Shown one piece after another: positions 43,737 through 51,539 of a stretch of 64,000 nucleotides of DNA. Source of the DNA: Pirellulaceae bacterium. GTDB lineage: Bacteria > Planctomycetota > Planctomycetia > Pirellulales > Pirellulaceae. The notes under the pieces were generated by a model. That model ran no database searches. It saw only the letters and a program-made list of their open reading frames with translations, and had not been told where the DNA came from. The DNA is taken from assembly GCA_026004795.1 (NCBI GenBank), contig BPJV01000005.1, positions 124,001 to 188,000 of the forward strand, in the 5' to 3' direction. The number at the start of each line of letters is the position of its first letter. Within the stretch, counting starts at the first letter, position 1. Made by a program: the position numbers and the translations under genes.

Positions 43737-44735
43737 CTATCGCTGATCGACTGCTGAGCCCAACTGCTGGCGGGCCCACGCCGCAGCGCCCACGACAGCC
43801 GCGTCGTCGCCGAGGCTGGCAGCGACCACTTTGAATTCATCGCGGTAGCACTCGAAGACGTGTTGGCGGGCGATTTTGCTCACCTGCTTCACAAAACGTT
43901 CCGGCATGGCCTCCACCAATCCACCTCCGAGGATGACACGATCTGGACACATCAGCAGCACCATGTTGGCGACTGCGTAGCCGATGATGGTGCATGCACG
44001 GGTGACGGCTGCTTCGACCTGCTGGTCACCGTGGGCGATCGCTTCCGCGATGGTTTTACTGCGAATGGCCCCCAATTCGGTTCCTACCAACTCACGCAGA
44101 TGCGGAGCTTCACCACGATACGCTAGCTTGACCAACTCACCCGCGATGGCCAACCGGCTGGCTTCGTTCTCCAGGGTTCCCGTCATTCCCGTGGCTCCCG
44201 GGCGTGGGGAATCGCAGATCTTGACGTGACCTATTTCCATGCAGGTTAGCGATTTGCCGCGAAGGATCTGTCCATCGTAGACACAGCCGCCGCCGATACC
44301 GGTGCCAGGAAAGATGCCCAGGATGGTGCGCGCTCCCTTGCCCGCCCCGCCGACATACTCGCCGTAAACCCCGGCATCGACATCATTTAACACCGTGACC
44401 GGGCAATCGAAGGCGTCCTCGAGGATCTTGGCGATCGGCACATCGTTCCACCCTAGGTTGACCGCCACGTGAACCCTACCTCGTTGCCAGTCGACGGGGC
44501 CGGGGCAACCGATACCGATACCACCGAGCGTGGTGCCCGCAGGCTGGTGCTGTTCCAGGGTTTGACGAATGGTCTGGACGATTCGCTCGGTACAGCCGTC
44601 AACGCCTAACTCGGATTTCGTGCGCCGACGCCGGTGGCCCAGCGGGCGAAGCGCGTCATCGAATAACGAGCACTGCATCTTCGTGCCACCGAGGTCAAAT
44701 CCGACCCAACAACGATTATCGGTTGTCGTGCTCAT
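43737..44735 (-). CDS. ROK-family sugar kinase (glucokinase-like) without the zinc motif
   Basis: 332 residues. ATP-binding FDLGGTKMQCSLFDD, GIGCPGPVDWQRG, catalytic region VTVLNDVDAGVYGEY, and IFPGTGIGGGCVYDGQILRG are those of ROK glucokinases. In the usual CxCGxxGCxE zinc site all three cysteines are missing: the aligned stretch reads GATGMTGTLE, keeping the glycines and Glu. It probably phosphorylates glucose or another hexose; loss of the zinc site occurs in some ROK members. pgi and apgM elsewhere in the window fit a glycolytic role. The start ATG 44735 is the first in frame. Confidence 0.88.
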   Translation of the reverse strand: MSTTTDNRCWVGFDLGGTKMQCSLFDDALRPLGHRRRRTKSELGVDGCTERIVQTIRQTLEQHQPAGTTLGGIGIGCPGPVDWQRGRVHVAVNLGWNDVPIAKILEDAFDCPVTVLNDVDAGVYGEYVGGAGKGARTILGIFPGTGIGGGCVYDGQILRGKSLTCMEIGHVKICDSPRPGATGMTGTLENEASRLAIAGELVKLAYRGEAPHLRELVGTELGAIRSKTIAEAIAHGDQQVEAAVTRACTIIGYAVANMVLLMCPDRVILGGGLVEAMPERFVKQVSKIARQHVFECYRDEFKVVAASLGDDAAVVGAAAWARQQLGSAVDQR

Positions 44736-44923
44736 GCGAAAACTTCATTTTGCTACGAGGAGAAGTGGCGGGTGGTGCCGACCTGACAGTACTGAAGAAG
44801 TCTGTTTGGTTGCGAATCGTGTCACGAAATGCTTATCGTAATAGAGATGGAGCGAGTGGGAAGCTGCAATTGGCGTCCTTGCTCATCTCCTACTTGCTTG
44901 TTCGGTTGCTCCGAGCCCGCCTG

Positions 44924-44948
44924 TTTCCAGCCATTGGAAATTTTTTTT
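44924..44948 (+). terminator. Terminator-like hairpin in the leader of the ECF sigma gene
   Basis: TTTCCA (44924-44929) pairs with TGGAAA (44935-44940) around GCCAT, followed by eight T residues. The stem is AT-rich and weak. It lies about 80 bases before the sigma-factor start on the same strand. Confidence 0.4.
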
Positions 44949-45025
44949 CGCCAACCACTGAATAATCCTGCCTTGATGCGACACATCCTCAATAGGAACG
45001 TCGCGCGCTTTCGGGAGGTACCCGC

Positions 45026-45613
45026 GTGAACTCAGGCCCACCAGGTGCCCGTCGAGAGCCTGACGCGAACCGAGCAACGTCAGACAACCTGCCGGTGAGC
45101 GACGAGGTGCCGTTGGCTGCCGAAGCGGCAGAGCGGAACATCGCTACGTTGAATCACCAGCTACGTCCGATGTTGGTTCGCCTGGCATGGGCCTTATGTC
45201 GCGATTGGTCGACGGCTGAAGATACCGTGCAAGAGGCGTTCGGCCTGTTGGCGCAGCGATGGGGCGAAATTCCCGCAGCCAATCGCCGCGGTTGGTTGGT
45301 GCGTACGGTGCAGTTGATCGCCCGCAACCAAGCTCGGCGCAATACCAAATTTCGTGGTGCGGCGTTGGATGAGGCTTGTTGGATTGCTCCACCGGAGGGA
45401 GATCCGCAGCAGCAGATAATGCGGGCTGAGCAAGTGGAAGTGGTCCGAGAGGCACTAGGGCGTTTGCCGCCCGAGCAGCAGGAGGTGGTGCGATGGCGCA
45501 TCGACGAGGGAATGACCTTCCAGGAAATAGCGGATAGACAACAAGTTCCTCTCGGTACCGTGCTCTCCCGCATGCGTTTGGCTATGGAGCGTTTACGAAA
45601 AGGTTTGATGTGA
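45026..45613 (+). CDS. ECF-type RNA polymerase sigma factor
   Basis: 195 residues from GTG 45026, with GGGAGGT 6 bases upstream. Region sigma-2 at about residues 45-105 (LVRLAWALCRDWSTAEDTVQ, EAFGLLAQRWGE, RGWLVRTVQLIARNQARR) and sigma-4 at about 135-190 (LPPEQQEVVRWRIDEGMTFQ, EIADRQQVPLGTVLSRMRLA). It overlaps the next gene, whose product carries a membrane helix and probably controls it. The operon continues to a DUF1549/DUF1553 and a DUF1501 gene, a layout repeated many times in planctomycetes. Confidence 0.93.
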   Translation: MNSGPPGARREPDANRATSDNLPVSDEVPLAAEAAERNIATLNHQLRPMLVRLAWALCRDWSTAEDTVQEAFGLLAQRWGEIPAANRRGWLVRTVQLIARNQARRNTKFRGAALDEACWIAPPEGDPQQQIMRAEQVEVVREALGRLPPEQQEVVRWRIDEGMTFQEIADRQQVPLGTVLSRMRLAMERLRKGLM

Positions 45614-46275
45614 TGGTTCAGTCCGGTGGTACTAGTTTGCCGCATGGTAGCCAGCCGTCAGTGCTTGGCCAACTGACGCCAGACGAATACTGGGATGTCG
45701 TGCGGTACGTGTTGGAGGACCCGACACTCGACCGTGATGCCTTCGAAAGCTGGATGCTGGAGGATGAGCTGCGGGCGGTGAGCGTCGCAGAAATGGTCGA
45801 ACACCTCGCCGTGGTTGCCGCAGCGGCGACCAGTCGGCGAGGTGATGTAGTACGGTTGGTGTCGCCGGTAGGGGGTGGCGCTAGTCGGTTCGCGATGCGG
45901 CGGCGCTGGTGGCCCGGTCCGGCGCTGGTGACGGTGAGCGTCGCCGCCGCGCTGTTGTTGGCCGTGGCTGCGGTGTGGTGGGTTCCATGGGCTGCTCCTT
46001 CCTCTTTTATCCATAGTTCTCAAGCGGCGGACGACTTGACCGACTTGACCGAAGTGGCGCTCGCCTGGGCGGCTTTGGAGGAGCCGCGTGGAGCGAGCGA
46101 GGAAGAGGAGGGGCAGGAGGAGTCCGTGGTCCAAGACGTTCTCGGTAGCGGCGATGCAGCCTATGCCACTGCATGGTTCGAGGGAGACTTTGCTGAGACG
46201 AGCGCAGCGTCTACGGCTGAATTGGATTGGATTATGGAGGCTCAAGAGTTCTTTGCCACGGATGTTGACGGCTAG
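45613..46275 (+). CDS. Membrane protein following the ECF sigma gene, probable anti-sigma factor
   Basis: 220 residues from ATG 45613 (GTG 45610 also in frame), overlapping the sigma stop. The N-terminal part (QLTPDEYWDVVRYVLEDP, AEMVEHLAVVAAAA) is cytoplasmic and helical, followed by one membrane helix (GPALVTVSVAAALLLAVAAV) and an acidic exported tail. No zinc-binding anti-sigma HxxxCxxC motif is present, so assignment as anti-sigma rests on position and topology only. Confidence 0.68.
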   Translation: MVQSGGTSLPHGSQPSVLGQLTPDEYWDVVRYVLEDPTLDRDAFESWMLEDELRAVSVAEMVEHLAVVAAAATSRRGDVVRLVSPVGGGASRFAMRRRWWPGPALVTVSVAAALLLAVAAVWWVPWAAPSSFIHSSQAADDLTDLTEVALAWAALEEPRGASEEEEGQEESVVQDVLGSGDAAYATAWFEGDFAETSAASTAELDWIMEAQEFFATDVDG

Positions 46276-46303
46276 GTAGTACTGCGGGAGGAGAGGCTAA
46301 TTG

Positions 46304-47107
46304 ATGATGACGCAACGATGGCAGAATCGAAGGCCAACGAGGGTAGGGGGCCCGCAAGCTTTGGCGAAGAGGATTGCGCCGCTGATTCTTCTGGTGGGGG
46401 CGTGGTGGCTGCCAGGAAATGCTGCGCAAACCGACAAGCCGAATGCTGCTTCTGGTCAGAATGTGTCGTCAGCGGTGAGTCAATCAGTTGCCTCGGAGCA
46501 GGCGTGGGAGTCAGGTGGTCAGAAGCGGGAAGTGGCGAAGCGACCAGCCGATACGGCGGACGATCGAAAGGATGCGCATGATGGCGAGAAGGGAGATGTC
46601 GAGGCGGTGATGCAGTTCGTGCGTCAGCATCAGCCGCGTTTGGCCAAGCTCATGGAGTACCTGAAGGAAAACGATTCGCGCCAGTATCAGCGAGCCTTGC
46701 GGGAAGTGAATCGCGTGCGCGGACGTTTGGAGGGGGTGGCCAAACGCGATCCGGAGCTGCATGCGGTGGAGTTGGAGTTGTGGAAGCTGCAATCGCGGCA
46801 GCGCCTGCTGGCTGCAGAGGCGGCAGCCAATGCCGAACGCCGGGAAAAACTGTTCCTGCAGCTGGAAGCTTTGGTGGCGAAAGAACTCGAGCTCGACCTG
46901 CAGCGGTTGGAGTTGTTGCGCAATCGATTGCGCAAACAAATCGAAGGGCTGGAGAATCGTATCGAAAAACAGCGAGCGGTGGCGGGCGAGAACGTGGCTC
47001 GCCGCATGAAGAACTGGCGTTCCCAGATTGAACGTGAACAAACTCAACGGGCGAAACGGGATGCCGCGGCCAAAGATAAGCAATCCAAAGCGAAAGAACA
47101 GGGGTAG
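46304..47107 (+). CDS. Exported coiled-coil protein of the ECF sigma operon
   Basis: 267 residues from ATG 46304, with GGGAGGAGAGG upstream. N-terminal hydrophobic segment (APLILLVGAWWLPGNAAQ) acts as a signal or anchor. The remainder is strongly helical, charged coiled coil (LMEYLKENDSRQYQRALREV, then QLEALVAKELELDLQRLELL and NRLRKQIEGLENRIEKQ), ending in a Lys/Ala-rich tail. Heptad-rich proteins at this position are common in planctomycete DUF1549 operons. It starts 28 bases after the preceding stop and ends 6 bases before the next gene. Confidence 0.75.
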   Translation: MMTQRWQNRRPTRVGGPQALAKRIAPLILLVGAWWLPGNAAQTDKPNAASGQNVSSAVSQSVASEQAWESGGQKREVAKRPADTADDRKDAHDGEKGDVEAVMQFVRQHQPRLAKLMEYLKENDSRQYQRALREVNRVRGRLEGVAKRDPELHAVELELWKLQSRQRLLAAEAAANAERREKLFLQLEALVAKELELDLQRLELLRNRLRKQIEGLENRIEKQRAVAGENVARRMKNWRSQIEREQTQRAKRDAAAKDKQSKAKEQG

Positions 47108-47113
47108 CCAATC

Positions 47114-48796
47114 ATGACGGATGTTAGGATGCGATTCCAACGGATGCTTTTTCTCATGGGAGGACTGGTCTCGGTATCAGTCTTCTGGTGGGGTGGTGCG
47201 GATGTGCACGCCGATCAGTCGTCTCAGAATAAATCGAACAGACAGATACAGTCGCCGTTATACGAACGATTTGCGCCAGGCAAAGATGGAGCGCCGGCGA
47301 CGGAGGAGGTTCCCGACTTTCAGAAACACGTCATGCCTTTGCTCGGACGGTTGGGGTGCAATGGTCGGGCATGCCACGGATCGTTTCAAGGGCAAGGTGG
47401 GTTCCGGCTGTCGCTGTTCGGTTACGATTTCCAAGCCGATTACGAAGCACTGCTCGAAGAAGGAGCCGGACGAGTCGACCTGGACGACAAGCTGGAAAGT
47501 TTGATTCTGACCAAACCTGTCGATGCGGATAGGCACGATGGTGGCCAGCGCTTCGCAGAAGGTCAGTGGGAGTATTGGGTTCTCCGGCGATGGATCGAAG
47601 CCGATGCGCCATTCGATAAGGGGCAACTCAAGCAGTTGCAACGGCTGGAGGTATCGCCGCCGGAAGTTCGTTTCCGCGCCGCTGGCGAGCAACAGCAGTT
47701 GCAGGTGATTGCCCATTGGGATGACGGCACGGCCGAGGATGTGACCTGTTTGTGCCGATTCCACACCAACGATTCGGCGATCGCAGAAATTGACGAGACC
47801 GGGAAGATCACGGCAGGAGATGTCGGAGACACCCATGTCGTTGTGGCCTACGACAACGGTGTGGTTCCCATTCCCGTACTGCGACCGGTTTCCGATCTGG
47901 TTGAAAATCGCTACCCGGAGGTGCCTTATCGCACGGAAGTCGATCGTTTGGTGATCGAGAAGTTGCGCAAGTTAGGCATCGTGCCTGCGGAAATCTGCTC
48001 GGATGAGGAATTTCTGCGGCGGGTAAGCCTGGATGTGACCGGTACCTTGCCGTCGGCTGATGAAGTGGTGGCTTTTCTCAACGACGCATCACCGGACAAA
48101 CGAGCCAAGAAGCTGGAGGAGCTGTTGGCGCGCCCCGCTTATGCCGCTCGATGGACGACATTCCTGTGCGATATCACCGGTAACAACGATGATCAGCTAC
48201 GCAACTTTTTGCCGCAAAGTGCCCGGCCGGCAAATCAGTGGTACCAATGGATCTACCAACGGGTTGCCGACAACGTGCCTTACGATGAGATTGTCGAGGG
48301 GATCATCACTGCCACCAGTCGACTGCCTGGCGAAAGCTATCGTGACTATTGCGAGGCGATGACGGAGATCTGTCGAGATCCGGAGGGGACCAAGTTCGCG
48401 GAACGACCTGGTTTGGTTTTTTACTGGGCGCGGAACAATTTCCGCACTCCGGAAGAGAGAGCGATCGGAGTCGCCTATTCCTTCTTGGGGATTCGCATTC
48501 AGTGCGCGCAATGCCATAAGCATCCCTTCGATCAATGGTCGAAAGAGGATTTCGATAACTTCGAGCGATTGTTCGGTTCGGTGCAAGCCAATCAGAACAC
48601 TGTTGCCCGCGAATCGCGAGAAGAATACGAACAAATGCTCGAACAACTGAAGTTAGACAAAAAGTTGCGCGGCAATCAATTGCGGCGTGAGCTCAACGAG
48701 CTGCTCGACAAAGGCGAAGTAGTGCCATTCCCCGAGTTGGTCGTTACTCCACCACGCACACGGCCGCAACGGAAAGGGGGGGAAAGACAACCGTAG
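47114..48796 (+). CDS. DUF1549 protein with haem-like and Ig-like domains; N-terminal part of a split DUF1549/DUF1553 gene
   Basis: 560 residues. Signal peptide (MLFLMGGLVSVSVFWWGGAD), a planctomycete cytochrome-like motif C-x4-C-H (RLGCNGRACHGSFQGQGGFR), a BIG2 Ig-like domain (LQVIAHWDDGTAEDVTCLC, ITAGDVGDTHVVVAYDNG), then DUF1549 (VDRLVIEKLRKLGIVPAEI, FLRRVSLDVTGTLPSADEV) with its conserved CAQCHKHPFDQW. The frame ends just after a run of seven Gs at 48776-48782; the DUF1553 half continues in another frame. Relatives are single proteins of 800 or more residues. These large exported proteins are abundant in planctomycetes, and their function is not established. Confidence 0.88.
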   Translation: MTDVRMRFQRMLFLMGGLVSVSVFWWGGADVHADQSSQNKSNRQIQSPLYERFAPGKDGAPATEEVPDFQKHVMPLLGRLGCNGRACHGSFQGQGGFRLSLFGYDFQADYEALLEEGAGRVDLDDKLESLILTKPVDADRHDGGQRFAEGQWEYWVLRRWIEADAPFDKGQLKQLQRLEVSPPEVRFRAAGEQQQLQVIAHWDDGTAEDVTCLCRFHTNDSAIAEIDETGKITAGDVGDTHVVVAYDNGVVPIPVLRPVSDLVENRYPEVPYRTEVDRLVIEKLRKLGIVPAEICSDEEFLRRVSLDVTGTLPSADEVVAFLNDASPDKRAKKLEELLARPAYAARWTTFLCDITGNNDDQLRNFLPQSARPANQWYQWIYQRVADNVPYDEIVEGIITATSRLPGESYRDYCEAMTEICRDPEGTKFAERPGLVFYWARNNFRTPEERAIGVAYSFLGIRIQCAQCHKHPFDQWSKEDFDNFERLFGSVQANQNTVARESREEYEQMLEQLKLDKKLRGNQLRRELNELLDKGEVVPFPELVVTPPRTRPQRKGGERQP

Positions 48797-49943
48797 AGGC
48801 TCGGAGCCTCTCCAAGCAAAGTTGTTAGGCGGAGAATGGGTCACTCTCGATCAGCCCGACGTGCGGAAGAAACTGATGGATTGGTTGCGCGATCCTCAGA
48901 ATCCGTATTTCGCCAAGGCAATCGTAAACCGGGTGTGGGCAGAGTACTTCGGGGTGGGGATTGTCAATCCGCCGGATGACCTCAGCTTGGCCAACGCTCC
49001 CAGCAATGCGGCGTTGCTCGACTATCTCGAACGCGGGTTCGTCGAATCGGGTTACGATCTTAAGTGGCTCCATCGCCAGATCGTCCTTTCCGATACCTAC
49101 CAACGATCATGGCGGACCAACGAAACCAATGCCCAGGACCGACGAAATTTCAGCCACTTCCTGTTGCGGCGTCTACCGGCTGAAGCAGCGTATGACGCCG
49201 TACGGATGGCACTGGCCAACGACGCTTATCGCCAGAAGATGGCGGATCTGGAGGTCTCGCGTGCGTTGACATTGGCCGGTGCAAGTGCGCGCAGCAACGG
49301 TCGCGATGCGCAATCCTATGCATTGACCGTCTTTGGAAGAAGTGTTCGTGAATCGAATTGTGATTGTGACCGGTCGAATGAACCAAGCCTTCTGCAAACG
49401 GTTTTTATGGTCAACGATCCCGCGATTCAAGAGTGGCTGTATGACGCCCGGAATGGTTGGGTAGCCCAAGTGGCCAAAGAGTACGGTTGGGCGGTACCCC
49501 AGGGGCGTAGTAACAACCGACAGGCGATGGAGCAACAGGCTCGCGCTCAGCGGCAGATCGCGAACATGGAGAAACAGCTGAAATCGCTGCGGCAGCGACT
49601 GCAGCAGGCGCGCAAGGACGATAACCGACGGTTGGTGGAACAACTCGAGCAGCGTCAACAGCGAATTCAACAGCAGATCGCTCGCTTCTCGGCATCCATC
49701 GGTCGAAGCGATGAGGAGGCCACCCCATCCACCGGAGGACCCACGTCGCCGACGCGGCTATCCGAGAAGCAGGTACGGGAGGTGGTACAGCAAGCCTACC
49801 TGCGAACCTTGAGTCGCCTGCCAACCGAAGAGGAACTGCGCACGGTAATCGACCACATGCTGGGAGAGGAATCCCCGGTGGAAGGGTTGGCCAGTGTGAT
49901 GTGGAGCTTGATCAATACCAAAGAGTTTCAATTAAACCACTGA
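48783..49943 (+). CDS. DUF1553 C-terminal part of the split DUF1549/DUF1553 gene
   Basis: Reads on in frame from directly after the G7 tract (residues KDNRRG, then LLGGEWVTLDQPDVRKKL). DUF1553 features: DWLRDPQNPYFAKAIVNRVW, AEYFGVGIVNPPDDLSLANA, GYDLKWLHRQIVLSDTYQRS, RLPAEAAYDAVRMA, and near the end QAYLRTLSRLPTEEELRTVI and SLINTKEFQLNH. A Gln/Arg-rich coiled coil (about 90 residues) is inserted before the last helices. The first in-frame start codon is TTG 48822, without a Shine-Dalgarno, so independent translation is unlikely. With one G fewer, 47114-49943 would be a single protein of about 942 residues. Confidence 0.85.
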   Translation, partial: KDNRRGSEPLQAKLLGGEWVTLDQPDVRKKLMDWLRDPQNPYFAKAIVNRVWAEYFGVGIVNPPDDLSLANAPSNAALLDYLERGFVESGYDLKWLHRQIVLSDTYQRSWRTNETNAQDRRNFSHFLLRRLPAEAAYDAVRMALANDAYRQKMADLEVSRALTLAGASARSNGRDAQSYALTVFGRSVRESNCDCDRSNEPSLLQTVFMVNDPAIQEWLYDARNGWVAQVAKEYGWAVPQGRSNNRQAMEQQARAQRQIANMEKQLKSLRQRLQQARKDDNRRLVEQLEQRQQRIQQQIARFSASIGRSDEEATPSTGGPTSPTRLSEKQVREVVQQAYLRTLSRLPTEEELRTVIDHMLGEESPVEGLASVMWSLINTKEFQLNH

Positions 49944-50066
49944 AGTCGGGCTTCCCGGAGCGACTTGGTGGTGACTGGCGGTGCCGTGGCGTCGCTGGTC
50001 CGCTGAGCCATGGCTTGAATGCTGGAAAGATAGACATGAAAGTTCTTGTGTTGAGGAGATAGGGTG

Positions 50067-51371
50067 ATGGCACTGTTTACGACCTGCGATGGACAAACAC
50101 GGCGTGATTTTTTGCGGGTAGGCAGTTTGACGGCTGCAGGTTTCACCTTGGCCAATTACTTGGAGTTGGCTGAGGCGGGGCATGTCGAACAGCGGCCAGG
50201 CAAAGCGGCGATCTTCATCGAGTTGCCCGGCGGTCCCTCGCATCTCGATACATTTGACCTCAAGCCCGACGCTCCCAGCGAGATTCGTGGCAAGTTCAAT
50301 CCTATCGACACCAATGTACCGGGTATCCGCATCTGTGAACACTTGCCGCGATTGGCCAGGTGCGCCGACAAGTTTGCGATCCTCCGCGGTGTGTCGCACA
50401 CGTTGGCAGCGCATCGGTTGGGGCAAGAGTATGTAAACACCGGCAGCAAGCCGTTGCCTTCGTTGGAGTATCCGGGCTACGGAGCGGTGGTGGCCAAGGA
50501 ACTACCGGTCGCCGCCGATCTGCCTCCCTTCGTCTCCATCCCGCGAGGAAGCCAGCGGCCTGGGTTTTTAGGTATCCAGTACGCGCCACTGAACACGGGG
50601 GCCACTCCTGCCGCAGGGCGCCCCTTTAGCGTCCGTGGCATCGAGTTGGCCAACGGGATGACCATCGCCCAGATGGAAAGGCGGCACCGATTGCTCCGTG
50701 ATGTCGATCGGGCGTTCGCCGCGGTCGAGCAACATGATTCCTTGCTGACGGGGCTCGATCGCTTCAGCCAAAAAGCGTATGAAATGATCACCAGCCAGCG
50801 GGCGCGTGAGGCGTTCGATATTTCTCGTGAGGATCCCAAGTTTGCCGAGCAGTTCGATTCCGATCCGTTTTCCCAAAGCTGTCTGCTGGCAATTCGTCTG
50901 GTAGAAGCGGGGGTGCGGTTTGTGTCGTTGTCCCTTGGTGGCTGGGACACGCACACGGACAACTTTACCAAACTGAGTACCAACCTCTTGCCCAAACTCG
51001 ATGCCGGGCTGTCCTCGCTGTTGGTCGGGCTCGAGCAGCGTGGCCTCTTGGATTCAACTTCCGTGATGGTCACTGGCGAATTCGGGCGCACGCCGAAGAT
51101 CAATTCCCGCAGCGCCGAAGGCGGGCGGGACCATTATCCCCGCTGCATGTTCATGCTCATGGCCGGTGGCGGCATGCGCGGCGGACAAGTGATCGGCGAA
51201 TCGGATGCGACGGGATCCGGGCCTCGACGTGAGGCCATCAAGCCCGATGATGTGGCGGCTTCGTTCTACCACAGTTTGGGCATCGATCCGACCAAGGAGT
51301 ATCACACCGAAACCGGACGGCCGATTACCTTGGTGCGCGATGGAACGGTCATCAACGAACTGTTCAGCTGA
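50067..51371 (+). CDS. Tat-exported DUF1501 protein
   Basis: 434 residues from ATG 50067, with GAGGAGA 7 bases upstream (GTG 50064 also in frame). The N-terminus has a twin-arginine signal, TRRDFLRVGSLTAAGFTLA. DUF1501 features follow: AAIFIELPGGPSHLDTFDLK, ADKFAILRGVSHTLAAH, SLSLGGWDTHTDNFTKL, MVTGEFGRTPKIN, GRDHYPRCMFMLMAGGGMRG and IKPDDVAASFYHSLGIDP. The fold is sulfatase/alkaline-phosphatase-like. DUF1501 genes nearly always follow DUF1549/DUF1553 genes in planctomycetes, and the pair is thought to act together in the periplasm on an unknown substrate. A strong terminator ends the operon. Confidence 0.93.
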   Translation: MALFTTCDGQTRRDFLRVGSLTAAGFTLANYLELAEAGHVEQRPGKAAIFIELPGGPSHLDTFDLKPDAPSEIRGKFNPIDTNVPGIRICEHLPRLARCADKFAILRGVSHTLAAHRLGQEYVNTGSKPLPSLEYPGYGAVVAKELPVAADLPPFVSIPRGSQRPGFLGIQYAPLNTGATPAAGRPFSVRGIELANGMTIAQMERRHRLLRDVDRAFAAVEQHDSLLTGLDRFSQKAYEMITSQRAREAFDISREDPKFAEQFDSDPFSQSCLLAIRLVEAGVRFVSLSLGGWDTHTDNFTKLSTNLLPKLDAGLSSLLVGLEQRGLLDSTSVMVTGEFGRTPKINSRSAEGGRDHYPRCMFMLMAGGGMRGGQVIGESDATGSGPRREAIKPDDVAASFYHSLGIDPTKEYHTETGRPITLVRDGTVINELFS

Positions 51372-51418
51372 CCAAGCCAGCCGAAATCGGCCATGGCGAG
51401 ATTGACCGAAAAGGTTAG

Positions 51419-51464
51419 ACTGCGTTGCTGTTGGCGTTCGACGCTAGTGGCAACGCAGTTTTTT
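51419..51464 (+). terminator. Strong Rho-independent terminator ending the sigma-DUF1501 operon
   Basis: ACTGCGTTGC (51419-51428) and GCAACGCAGT (51450-51459) form a perfect 10-bp stem, with a further GCGT/ACGC pairing inside the loop, followed by TTTTTT. It also argues that the next gene starts after it, at 51540. Confidence 0.93.
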
Positions 51465-51539
51465 CTTTCCCACGATTCGGCGCCGATCGCCTGTCCGGCA
51501 ATGGTCCCGGCAGCACGCCGTTTGCTACAGGGTTGTTCC

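Noticed and set aside
48822-49943. DUF1553 half as an independent gene with its own start
   Set aside because: The only start is TTG without a Shine-Dalgarno, and homology continues upstream to the G7 tract.
51393-51539. N-terminal extension of the RlmI-like methyltransferase
   Set aside because: It would translate through the strong terminator at 51419-51464 and lies before the PUA domain start.
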